A stretch of DNA of 64,000 bases from an uncultured Parafilimonas sp. (lineage in GTDB: Bacteria; Bacteroidota; Bacteroidia; Chitinophagales; Chitinophagaceae), in assembly GCA_903882935.1 (NCBI GenBank), contig CAIRZB010000042.1:21833-85832 (forward strand), given 5' to 3'. A program made the translations under genes and the position numbers. The notes beneath the pieces are model-generated. The model had not been told where the DNA came from. It searched no databases and saw nothing but the letters and a program-made list of their open reading frames with translations. Positions 7,671 through 15,276 of this stretch are shown here, piece by piece (position 1 is the first letter of the stretch; every line of letters begins with the position of its first letter).

Positions 7671-9329
7671 ATGAATGATCAATTTGTTATAGGGGTAGAT
7701 TACGGAACCGATTCAGTTCGCTCAGTGATTATTGATGCAACCAACGGGGCAGAAATTGCCGCATCCGTTTTTGCTTATCCCCGCTGGCGCGATGGGCTGT
7801 ATTGCATTCCGCACGAAAACCAGTTCAGGCAGCACCCGCTGGATTATGTGGAAGGCTTACAGGCCACTATTAAGGATTGCCTGCACAAAGCGGGCCCCAC
7901 CGTGGCAAAAAATGTAAAAGCCATATCGGTAGATACTACCGGCTCAAGCCCTGTGGCGGTGGACAAGCATGGCACCCCGCTGGCTCTGCTGCCCGAGTTT
8001 GAGCAAAACCCCAATGCAATGTTTGTGTTGTGGAAAGACCATACTGCTACCGGCGAAGCGGCTGAAATAAATGCCCATGCCGAAAAATTTGACATCAACT
8101 ATTTACAATACGTGGGCGGCATCTACTCATCGGAGTGGTTTTGGGCCAAGCTGCTGCACATACTAAGGGCCGATGAACAAATGCGCCAGCATGCATACTC
8201 TTTTGTGGAGCATTGCGATTGGGTACCATTTTTATTGACCGGCGGCACAGACGTGCACCAAATGAAACGCGGCGTATGTTCGGCAGGCCACAAAGCTTTA
8301 TGGGCTGCTGAATACGGCGGTTTGCCACCGAATGATTTCTTTTCAACCCTAGACCCTTTACTTAATGGTTTTACCAGCCGACTGTTTATTGAAACGTTTA
8401 CTGCCGATAAACCGGCCGGAATTATTAGCGCCGAATGGGCCGAAAGGCTGGGCCTACCTGCCACCGTGGTAATTGGCGTAGGCGCTTTTGATGCGCACAT
8501 GGGTGCCGTAGGCGGCCAGATTGAACCTTACCACCTTAGCAAAGTAATGGGCACAAGCACCTGCGATATGCTGGTGGCCCCGTTGAACGAGGTGGAAGGC
8601 AAGCTGATTAAAGGCATTTGCGGCCAGGTGCCAGGCTCGGTAATACCGGGTATGATGGGTATGGAAGCCGGGCAAAGTGCCTTTGGCGATACATACGCCT
8701 GGTTTAGGAACATTCTTTCATGGCCGTTAAATAATTTGCTGAAGCAGTCTGCCGTTATTGATGCTGCCACTGCCAGCTTACTGCAAAAAGAAATAAGCGA
8801 TAAAATAATAGGGGCATTAACCACAGCGGCAGCGCAACTGCCATTACAGGTAAACGATGAGCTTGCGGTTGACTGGCTTAATGGCCGCCGCACGCCCGAT
8901 GCCAACCAGTTGCTGAAGGCCGTGGTTGCCGGGTTAAGCCTGGGTACCGATGCCCCGCGCATTTTTAAAACGCTGGTGGAGGCTACCTGCTTTGGTGCCA
9001 AAGCCATTGTTGACAGGTTTAACAGCGAAGGCGTACCCGTTAAGGGCCTGATAGGCCTGGGTGGTGTGGCCCGCAAATCGCCATACATTATGCAGGTAAT
9101 GGCCGATGTAATGGATATGCCCATCCGTATACACCGGTCGGAGCAAACCTGCGCCGTTGGTGCCGCCATGTTTGCCGCCACCGCCGCAGGCATTTATACC
9201 AGGGTAGAAGATGCAATGGCCGCCATAGGCCAGGGCTTTGATGCGGAATACACCCCCAACAAAGCGAATGTGGCCCTGTATGCCGCACGCTATGCTAAGT
9301 ATAAGGCGCTGGGGGAAACGGTGAGCTAG
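7671..9329 (+). CDS. araB: Ribulokinase
   Basis: This 552-residue FGGY-family carbohydrate kinase phosphorylates L-ribulose to L-ribulose-5-phosphate in the cytosol. The N-terminal ATPase motif 'VIGVDYGTDSVRSVIID' is the AraB form (GTDSvR). 'GVGAFDAHMGAVGG' and 'GLIGLGGVARKSP' give the second half of the fold, and the length is typical for AraB (~550-565). It is first in the plus-strand run araB-araD-GH27-araA-symporter, which makes the assignment secure. A 375-bp repeat-filled gap separates it from araD. Confidence 0.95.
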   Translation: MNDQFVIGVDYGTDSVRSVIIDATNGAEIAASVFAYPRWRDGLYCIPHENQFRQHPLDYVEGLQATIKDCLHKAGPTVAKNVKAISVDTTGSSPVAVDKHGTPLALLPEFEQNPNAMFVLWKDHTATGEAAEINAHAEKFDINYLQYVGGIYSSEWFWAKLLHILRADEQMRQHAYSFVEHCDWVPFLLTGGTDVHQMKRGVCSAGHKALWAAEYGGLPPNDFFSTLDPLLNGFTSRLFIETFTADKPAGIISAEWAERLGLPATVVIGVGAFDAHMGAVGGQIEPYHLSKVMGTSTCDMLVAPLNEVEGKLIKGICGQVPGSVIPGMMGMEAGQSAFGDTYAWFRNILSWPLNNLLKQSAVIDAATASLLQKEISDKIIGALTTAAAQLPLQVNDELAVDWLNGRRTPDANQLLKAVVAGLSLGTDAPRIFKTLVEATCFGAKAIVDRFNSEGVPVKGLIGLGGVARKSPYIMQVMADVMDMPIRIHRSEQTCAVGAAMFAATAAGIYTRVEDAMAAIGQGFDAEYTPNKANVALYAARYAKYKALGETVS

Positions 9330-9704
9330 GGGGGTAAGTCCATAGTGAGGGAGCCGGTCCATAGTCGATGGTCCATGGTCCATAGGGAGAGAGCCAGTCC
9401 ATGGTCGATGGTCCATAGTCCATAGGAAAACGAGCACGAGGGGGAGGAGAGCCAGGCCAAGGGAAAACGAGCACGAGAGAAGTGGGGAAGTGAATCGTCG
9501 GTAACTCGAAAAAATAAACTAATTGATATTGTTCTTTTCATAGGCTGTTAAATGCAAGCTATGAACTTGAAGACTTGAACTGTAAAAGAAAAAAATATCG
9601 TTCTTACTACGGGCCATGTACAATGGACTATGAACGAAGCAAAACAAAAACATATCGTTCTTTCTATGGACTATTGACCATGGACTATGGACTAAACGAA
9701 ACCC
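9330..9704. repeat. ATGGACTATGGAC-type repeat array between araB and araD
   Basis: From 9338 to 9425 the spacer carries copies of GTCCATAGTCGATGGTCC-like units, i.e. the minus orientation. From about 9596 to 9695 it carries two degenerate ~55-bp units in the plus orientation (ATCGTTCTT..., CCATGTACAATGGACTATG, then CTATGGACTATTGACCATGG). Between them the 17-bp string GGAAAACGAGCACGAG occurs twice (near 9423 and 9460). The family recurs at 14.0-15.2 kb. No gene is supported here. Confidence 0.8.
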
Positions 9705-10403
9705 ATGAGCAAATACGACGCAATACAACAGGCAGCTTACGATGCAAATATGCAGTTGCCTAAATTAGGGCTGGTATTATTTACGTTTGGTAATGTTAGC
9801 GCGGTTGACCGTACCGAAGGTGTTTTTGCCATTAAGCCAAGTGGTGTGCCTTACGAGGAACTTACCCCCGGCAAAATGGTGATTGTAGATTTTGATGGCA
9901 AGGTGGTGGAAGGCGGTCTGCGGCCATCGTCCGATACAAAAACGCATGCCGTGCTGTACAAACACTGGGAGCATATCGGCGGCATTGTGCATACACACTC
10001 CACTTACGCCACCGCATGGGCACAGGCACAGCGCGATATACCCATTTTTGGCACCACCCATGCCGACCATTTAACGGTGGATGTGCCTTGCGCGCCACCG
10101 ATGGATGATATTATGATACAGGGCGATTACGAACATGAAACGGGCTTCCAGATAATGCATTGCTTTGAAGAAAGGGGCCTTAGTTACCAGGAGGTGGAAA
10201 TGATACTGGTAGGCAACCATGCGCCTTTTACCTGGGGCAAAACACCTGCCAAAGCTGTGTACAACAGTGCGGTGCTGGAGGCGGTGGCCCAAATGGCGCA
10301 GCTAACGGAGAGTATTAACCCCAAAGCGCCACGCCTCCAGGATTCGCTTATCAAAAAACATTTTGAACGTAAGCACGGCCCCAACAGTTATTACGGCCAG
10401 TAA
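9705..10403 (+). CDS. araD: L-ribulose-5-phosphate 4-epimerase
   Basis: This 232-residue class II aldolase-fold enzyme converts L-ribulose-5-phosphate to D-xylulose-5-phosphate. Zinc ligands are visible in 'GGIVHTHSTYATAWAQA' (HTH) and in 'NHAPFTWG'. 'TFGNVSAVDR' and 'IKPSGVPYEELTP' bind the phosphate and substrate, and the SSDTKTH segment is conserved. The length matches AraD (~231). The ATG at 9705 follows a repeat array closely, so the array forms the 5' untranslated region or spacer. Confidence 0.95.
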   Translation: MSKYDAIQQAAYDANMQLPKLGLVLFTFGNVSAVDRTEGVFAIKPSGVPYEELTPGKMVIVDFDGKVVEGGLRPSSDTKTHAVLYKHWEHIGGIVHTHSTYATAWAQAQRDIPIFGTTHADHLTVDVPCAPPMDDIMIQGDYEHETGFQIMHCFEERGLSYQEVEMILVGNHAPFTWGKTPAKAVYNSAVLEAVAQMAQLTESINPKAPRLQDSLIKKHFERKHGPNSYYGQ

Positions 10404-10463
10404 ACTATTTAACCCTGCCAAAGGGTATAACACAACACATTAGCCATAAAGCGTAACAACATT

Positions 10464-11834
10464 ATGTACCGTAGTATTGCCTGCTTTTTTACCGCATTTT
10501 TCATGTGCGCTGCTTTTGTGCAGGCGCAGCCAAACAGCAGCATTGCCGCCACGCCCCCCATGGGCTGGAACAGCTATAACTGCTACGGCTCCGCCGTGCA
10601 TGAGGATGAGGTGAAGGCCAATGCCGATTATGTGGCGCAGCACCTTATGCAGTATGGCTGGCAGTACATTGTGGTGGACTTTTTATGGTCGTACGATAAC
10701 CCGCCGGGCAGCACCATAGGCAACCCTTTTCAGCGCAACCTGGAGGATGGATCCTTTGTGCCCTGGTTAACTATGGATGCGTATGGCCGCCTGTTACCGC
10801 AGCCCAATAAATTCCCCTCGGCGTTTGGGGGCAAGGGCTTTAAACCGCTGGGCGATTATATACACAGCCTGGGCCTTAAGTTTGGCATACATGTAATGCG
10901 CGGCATACCCCGCCAGGCGGTATGGGCAAAAACACCAGTGCTTGGTACCAAAGGCATTACGGCAGATATGATTGCCGATACCTCTTCCACCTGCGCGTGG
11001 ATGAACCACATGAACGGCCTCAATATGCTAAAACCCGGTGCGCAGGAATACCTTAACTCAATACTGGCGCTGTACAGCGATTGGGGTGTTGATTTTATTA
11101 AGGTGGATGATATTTCGCGCGAGTACAGCACGCTGGAAATTGAGGGCTACAAAAAAGCCATTGACAATACGGGCAAAAATATTGTGCTGAGCCTTTCGCC
11201 GGGTGCAACACCCTTGGTAAAAGCACAGCACTTAACGCAATACGCCAATATGTGGCGCATGGCTGATGATTTTTGGGATAACTGGAAAGAAATTTTGCAG
11301 ATGATGAAGTTTGCAAAGCAATGGCAGGGTATTGGCGGCCCCGGCCACTGGCCTGATTGTGATATGCTCCAGGCGGGCAAGCTTAGCAAACGCGGCCCCG
11401 TGGGCCCGGAGCGGTACAGCCGTTTTACGGTGGATGAACTGTACACGCACATTACTTTTTGGAGCCTGTACCGCAGCCCGCTCATGCTGGGCGGCAACCT
11501 GCCCGAAAACAGGCCCATTGAAGAAAAACTTTTTACCAACCCCGAAGTAATAGCCGTTAACCAGCAGGGCAGCAGCCCCAGGGAACTGTATAAAAACGAC
11601 AACAGTTGGGTATGGATATCCAATGCGCCTGGTGGTGGTTGGTACATTGGCCTGTTTAATATTGGTGAGCAGGCGCATAGTGTTAACATAGATGCCGCAC
11701 AGCTTGGCATAAAAACAAAATTTACGGTACGCGATATTTGGAAGCAGGCCGATTTGGGCCAGTTTAAAAAAACGTTCGGGCAAAATATTCCCCCGCATGG
11801 TTGTATGCTACTGAAAGTGGCGGCGTTGCGGTAA
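10464..11834 (+). CDS. GH27 glycosidase (alpha-galactosidase or beta-L-arabinopyranosidase)
   Basis: This 456-residue protein has a signal peptide ('FFTAFFMCAAFVQAQ') and a GH27 (beta/alpha)8 domain opening with 'PPMGWNSYNCYG'. The nucleophile is the second Asp of 'DFIKVDD' (Asp215 in the KxD motif), the acid/base is probably in 'MADDFWDNW', and 'GHWPDCDML' is a further GH27 signature. A C-terminal beta-sandwich follows ('FNIGEQAHSVNIDAAQLGI'). GH27 acts on alpha-D-galactosides, but some members cleave beta-L-arabinopyranosides, a stereochemically equivalent substrate. Its place between araD and araA makes arabinose release plausible. It acts outside the cytoplasm. Confidence 0.9.
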   Translation: MYRSIACFFTAFFMCAAFVQAQPNSSIAATPPMGWNSYNCYGSAVHEDEVKANADYVAQHLMQYGWQYIVVDFLWSYDNPPGSTIGNPFQRNLEDGSFVPWLTMDAYGRLLPQPNKFPSAFGGKGFKPLGDYIHSLGLKFGIHVMRGIPRQAVWAKTPVLGTKGITADMIADTSSTCAWMNHMNGLNMLKPGAQEYLNSILALYSDWGVDFIKVDDISREYSTLEIEGYKKAIDNTGKNIVLSLSPGATPLVKAQHLTQYANMWRMADDFWDNWKEILQMMKFAKQWQGIGGPGHWPDCDMLQAGKLSKRGPVGPERYSRFTVDELYTHITFWSLYRSPLMLGGNLPENRPIEEKLFTNPEVIAVNQQGSSPRELYKNDNSWVWISNAPGGGWYIGLFNIGEQAHSVNIDAAQLGIKTKFTVRDIWKQADLGQFKKTFGQNIPPHGCMLLKVAALR

Positions 11835-12365
11835 GGAGGATGGGGACGATGATTTGGGACGGGGATTTGGGTGGATGGATGGGATTAATAGATTGAGGGA
11901 CGATGATTTGGGACGGAGATTTGGGTGGATAGTAAGGATTAGGAGGACGGAGATTTGGGTGGATAGTAAGGATTAGGAAGATGGATTGTGGGATGATAAA
12001 TAATGATATTGTTGGCTGAATAATATGATTGTATTGCCTGGGCACGATGCTGAAATTGCTGCATAAAAGCCACATAGTGGCGATATGTTAGTAGGATGAG
12101 CGCGCGAAAGCAAATAACGTTGTTAGCCCCGGAGGGGCGGCATGTTGGCGGATGGCGCGGCAATTGAAAAGATGATACGGCAGCGGCCTGCAATTAAAAC
12201 GGCCATTTGGTAGAAAGGGTATTTGTATTGATAGCTGAACAGCGCTTCCACCGTACAAGGGTGCGACGCAACGGCAGCTCAATGGAGAATCCTAACGCTG
12301 GCCTCACAAAAAAAACGGAAAATGTAAACAGCCCCTACAAGCGGAGCGGGGCAAAAAAATAAACT
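11835..12365. repeat. Intergenic tandem repeats plus palindromic element before araA
   Basis: At 11837-11995 a GATTTGGGTGGAT-containing unit recurs four times: GACGATGATTTGGGACGG with its continuation occurs twice, then the ~34-bp unit GGACGGAGATTTGGGTGG...ATTAGGA occurs twice in tandem (starting at ~11911 and ~11945). The palindrome AGCCCCGGAGGGGCG lies at 12125-12139, a form that recurs at 37283-37300. The rest (to 12365) is GC-richer, without coding potential I can support. Confidence 0.7.
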
Positions 12366-13895
12366 ATGAGCAATATACTTAACGCCCCTGTTGGGGAAGG
12401 TGGCAAAATTGGCAGCGCTGTTGTTTGGTTTGTTACGGGCAGCCAGCACCTTTATGGCGATGAAACTTTACGGCAGGTGGCGGAACACTCGCAAACAATT
12501 GCAAAGGCATTGAACGAGGCCAGCCAGATACCGGTGCAGGTGGTGTTTAAACCCACGGTAAAAAGCCCGGAAGAAATATACAATGTGTGTGCCGATGCCA
12601 ACAACGATAGAAACGTAATAGGCATTATTACCTGGATGCACACTTTTTCGCCAGCAAAAATGTGGATTAACGGTCTTAAAATATTACAAAAGCCTTTGCT
12701 GCACCTGCATACCCAGTTTAACAGGGATATACCCTGGGCCGATATTGATATGGACTTTATGAACCTTAACCAAAGCGCCCACGGCGACCGTGAGTTTGGT
12801 TTTATGGTTAGCCGCCTGCGCCGCAACCGCAAGGTGGTGGTGGGCCACTGGCAGGATGAAGCCGTATTACAAACCATTGGCGGCTGGGCCCGTGTGGCTG
12901 CTGGCTGGCACGATTGGCAGGGTGCAAGGTTTGTGCGCTTTGGCGACAACATGCGCTTTGTAGCCGTTACCGATGGCGATAAAGTAGAGGCGGAGTATAA
13001 ATTTGGTTTCTCGGTAAACACCCACGGCATTGGCGACCTGGTAAAAGTAATTAACGCCATTAGCGATGCGGAAGTGGATGCCCTTATAAAAGTGTACGAA
13101 GAAAGCTATACCCTGGCCGCTGGCCTGGTAAAGGATGGCGCACAACGCCAAAGCCTGAAAGATGCTGCGAGGATTGAACTTGGCCTGAAAGCATTTTTGC
13201 AGGATGGTAACTACAAAGGCTTTAGCGATACGTTTGAAGACCTGCACGGCATGAAGCAACTGCCCGGTATTGCGGCGCAGCGCTTAATGGCGGCTGGTTA
13301 CGGCTTTGCCGGTGAAGGCGACTGGAAAACGGCGGCGCTGGTGCGGGCCATGAAGGTTATGGGTGCTGGCCTTACAGGCGGCAACTCGTTTATGGAAGAC
13401 TATACTTATCACCTGGACCCTGCTAATCCGCTGGTGCTGGGCAGCCACATGCTGGAGATTTGCGAATCAATAGCTGCTGGTAAGCCAAGCTGCGAAATTC
13501 ACCCGCTGGGCATTGGTGGTAAGGAAGACCCCGTTCGCCTGGTATTTAACGTGGCCGGTGGCCCTGCGTTGAATGCATCGCTGGTGGATATGGGCAACCG
13601 TTTTCGCCTGCTGGTGAACGAAGTGGAGGCCGTTGCCCCCGAGCACGACCTGCCCAAACTGCCCGTAGCCCGCGTACTGTGGAAGCCTTACCCCGACTTT
13701 AAAACAGGCCTTGCTGCCTGGATACTGGCCGGTGGCGCACACCATACCGGTTACAGCCAAAACCTTACCGCTGAAAACCTGGAAGACTTTGCCGATATTG
13801 CCAATATTGAATTTGTTTTAATAGGCAAAAACACCAATCTTTATCAGCTAAAGAACGAGCTTAGGTGGAATGAGGTATATTACAGGGGGCAGTAG
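12366..13895 (+). CDS. araA: L-arabinose isomerase
   Basis: This 509-residue protein isomerises L-arabinose to L-ribulose using Mn2+. Recognisable stretches are '[11 protein letters not shown]' at the N-terminus, '[16 protein letters not shown]', '[11 protein letters not shown]', the metal/catalytic region '[32 protein letters not shown]' in part, '[13 protein letters not shown]' and the C-terminal 'GAHHTGYS'. Length (~500) is standard. It is separated from GH27 by repeats, and 8 bp after its stop a direct repeat of the four-helix-bundle element begins. Confidence 0.97.
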   Translation: MSNILNAPVGEGGKIGSAVVWFVTGSQHLYGDETLRQVAEHSQTIAKALNEASQIPVQVVFKPTVKSPEEIYNVCADANNDRNVIGIITWMHTFSPAKMWINGLKILQKPLLHLHTQFNRDIPWADIDMDFMNLNQSAHGDREFGFMVSRLRRNRKVVVGHWQDEAVLQTIGGWARVAAGWHDWQGARFVRFGDNMRFVAVTDGDKVEAEYKFGFSVNTHGIGDLVKVINAISDAEVDALIKVYEESYTLAAGLVKDGAQRQSLKDAARIELGLKAFLQDGNYKGFSDTFEDLHGMKQLPGIAAQRLMAAGYGFAGEGDWKTAALVRAMKVMGAGLTGGNSFMEDYTYHLDPANPLVLGSHMLEICESIAAGKPSCEIHPLGIGGKEDPVRLVFNVAGGPALNASLVDMGNRFRLLVNEVEAVAPEHDLPKLPVARVLWKPYPDFKTGLAAWILAGGAHHTGYSQNLTAENLEDFADIANIEFVLIGKNTNLYQLKNELRWNEVYYRGQ

Positions 13896-13903
13896 GGGTT
13901 TTT

Positions 13904-14050
13904 AGTCCATGGGAAGAAAAGCGGAGGTTGACATAGTGTTTTAGGCATTTTAGTTAAAAAATATGAAAGTATTTTTAGTTAAAACAAGTAGTTCTTTTTA
14001 ATAAAATAGAGCCTCTTAACAAAGGTCTATAGTCCATTAATCATGGGCTA
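13904..14050 (+). repeat. Left ~147-bp direct repeat flanking the four-helix-bundle gene
   Basis: This copy runs from AGTCCATGGGAAG through GCGGAGGTTGACAT and AAGTAGTTCTTTTTAATAAA to TCATGGGCTA. It aligns over its whole length with 14607-14750, at roughly 80-85% identity by eye. It begins 8 bp after the araA stop. Confidence 0.8.
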
Positions 14051-14060
14051 TCCGATGACG

Positions 14061-14215
14061 GGCTGTTCTTGCTATGGACTATCGACCATGGACAATGGAC
14101 CTGCTCTCTCACCATGGACCATATGAAACACGGGCTGTTCCTGCTATGGACTATGGACCATGGACAATGGACCTGCTCTCTCGCCATGGACTATGGACTA
14201 ACAAAGAGGCTACCA
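14061..14215 (+). repeat. ATGGACTATGGAC array, plus orientation
   Basis: Two ~75-bp units each read GGGCTGTTC(T/C)TGCTATGG, ACTAT(C/G)GACCATGGACAATG, GACCTGCTCTC, then CCATGGAC. The array stays open in the frame of the following gene, so a longer fused reading frame (from 14069) exists but is unlikely to be the true start. Confidence 0.8.
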
Positions 14216-14227
14216 AAAATAAACCCT

Positions 14228-14581
14228 ATGCCTTTTAAATTTGAGGAGTTAAAAGTGTGGCATAAATCGTTGGAATTAACCGATGAAGTTGACTTACTGG
14301 CAAAAACGTTTCCTGTTGAGGAGCGGTATAGCCTGGCCTCTCAAATTAAAAGGGCTGCTGATTCAGTGGTGTTAAATATTGCTGAAGGCAGCACTGGGCA
14401 AACAACCACTGAGTTTAAAAGATTTTTGGATATAGCCTTGCGCTCGGCGGTGGAAGTGGTGGCTTGCCTTTTTATAGCGCGGTCAAGAAAATATGTTGAA
14501 GAAAGCATCTTTAAAAAGCTATACAACGAATACGAAGTGTTATGTAAAATGCTGACGAAGCTTCGCGATTCGATGGGGTAA
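14228..14581 (+). CDS. Four-helix-bundle protein (23S rRNA intervening-sequence family)
   Basis: This 117-residue protein starts 'MPFKFEELKVWHKSLELTDE' and continues 'SLASQIKRAADSVVLNIAEGS'. These are the signatures of the S23 / TIGR02436 four-helix-bundle family, first found in 23S rRNA intervening sequences and related in fold to the Avd accessory protein of diversity-generating retroelements. The biochemical role is unknown; the bundle is thought to be a positively charged oligomer that may bind nucleic acid. The ATG at 14228 fits family length. There is no rRNA gene and no reverse transcriptase nearby; instead it lies inside repeats (see 13904-14750). Confidence 0.9.
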   Translation: MPFKFEELKVWHKSLELTDEVDLLAKTFPVEERYSLASQIKRAADSVVLNIAEGSTGQTTTEFKRFLDIALRSAVEVVACLFIARSRKYVEESIFKKLYNEYEVLCKMLTKLRDSMG

Positions 14582-14586
14582 AGAAA

Positions 14587-14615
14587 GTCCATGGTCCATA
14601 GTCCATGGTCCATGG
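14587..14615 (-). repeat. ATGGACTATGGAC array, minus orientation, after the four-helix-bundle gene
   Basis: AGTCCATGGTCCATAGTCC and ATGGTCCATGG follow the stop codon directly. They are the reverse complement of the arrays upstream of the gene, so the gene is bracketed by inverted copies. Confidence 0.75.
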
Positions 14616-14750
14616 GGAGGAAAGCGGAGATTGACATGTTTTTTAGATAATTAAGTTGAAAAACCTAAAGGTTTTTAGTTAAAGCAAGTAGTTCTTTTTA
14701 ATAAATTAAAGCCTCTTAAAAAAGGTCTAAAGCCCATTAACTATGGGCTG
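14607..14750 (+). repeat. Right ~144-bp direct repeat flanking the four-helix-bundle gene
   Basis: This copy matches 13904-14050: GCGGAGATTGACAT, GTTTTTAGTTAAAGCAAGTA, GTTCTTTTTAATAAATTAAA, GCCTCTTAAAAAAGGTCTAA, then CCCATTAACTATGGGCT. The two copies are offset by about 703 bp. Confidence 0.8.
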
Positions 14751-15276
14751 TTTTTTCCATGGACTATGGACCATGGGCTATGGACTAAAAGACGTAACGG
14801 GCTGCTCTTACTATGGGCTATCGACCATGGACCATGGACTTTTTCATAGGACTAACCATGAATTAATTGTAAAAACAACAATATATTTTTATAGCTAACG
14901 ATTATTTTATTTCTTTACCGCAGGGTAAGGGAATTGTTAAAAGAGGGTAGAGTGTAAAAGCCTTATAATAAATTTTAGCAGGTTTTTTACGATAGACTTT
15001 TCTTGTCACGGGCATTTCTTTCCATGGACTATCGACCATGGACTATGGACTAAAAGAAACATCGGGCTGTTCTTGCCATGGACTATCGACCATGGACTAT
15101 GGACTAAAAGAAACATCGGGCTGTTCTTGCCATGGACTATCGACCATGGACTATGGACCAAAAGAAACATCGGGCTGTTCTTGCCATGGACTATCGACCA
15201 TGGACTATGGACTTCCCTCACGGTCTAAGAAGAAACAAAAACTGAATCAATAACCATAACCAACGATTGACTATTT
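14751..15276. other. Intergenic region before the sugar symporter
   Basis: A third plus-orientation array lies at 14757-14846 (CCATGGACTATGGACCATGG, then GACGTAACGGGCTGCTCTTA and another core). It is followed by ~170 bp of AT-rich sequence with no visible feature, then the 54-bp tandem array at 15022-15213. There is no supported gene. Confidence 0.7.
15022..15213 (+). repeat. 54-bp tandem repeat array, four copies
   Basis: The core CCATGGACTATCGACCATGG starts at 15022, 15076, 15130 and 15184, an exact 54-bp period. The linker between cores is ACTAAAAGAAACATCGGGCT plus GTTCTTG; the last copy lacks it. Copies are almost identical (one A/C change). Because 54 is a multiple of three and the unit has no stops, reading frames stay open on both strands across the array; these are probably not genes. 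Confidence 0.9.

Larger units (their letters stand above)
13904..14750 (+). mobile_element. Candidate composite element: direct repeats + repeat arrays + four-helix-bundle gene
   Basis: The order is: direct repeat (13904-14050); ATGGACTATGGAC arrays in plus orientation (14061-14215); four-helix-bundle gene (14228-14581); one array in minus orientation (14587-14615); second direct repeat (14607-14750). The unit therefore has both direct repeats and inverted flanking arrays, and it splits araA from the sugar symporter. No transposase is present. Whether it moves, or is a tandem duplication trace, cannot be told from one copy. Confidence 0.4.

Noticed and set aside
14069..14581. Longer four-helix-bundle protein starting at 14069
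   Set aside because: The extra 53 residues are translated ATGGACTATGGAC repeat; the family begins at MPFKFEELK (14228).
15022..15213. CRISPR array
   Set aside because: The intervening segments between cores are the same in every unit, so they are linkers of a tandem repeat and not unique spacers; no cas genes are present.
15006..15253. Genes on either strand across the 54-bp array
   Set aside because: Frames are open only because the unit length is a multiple of three without stops; no start context or domain.
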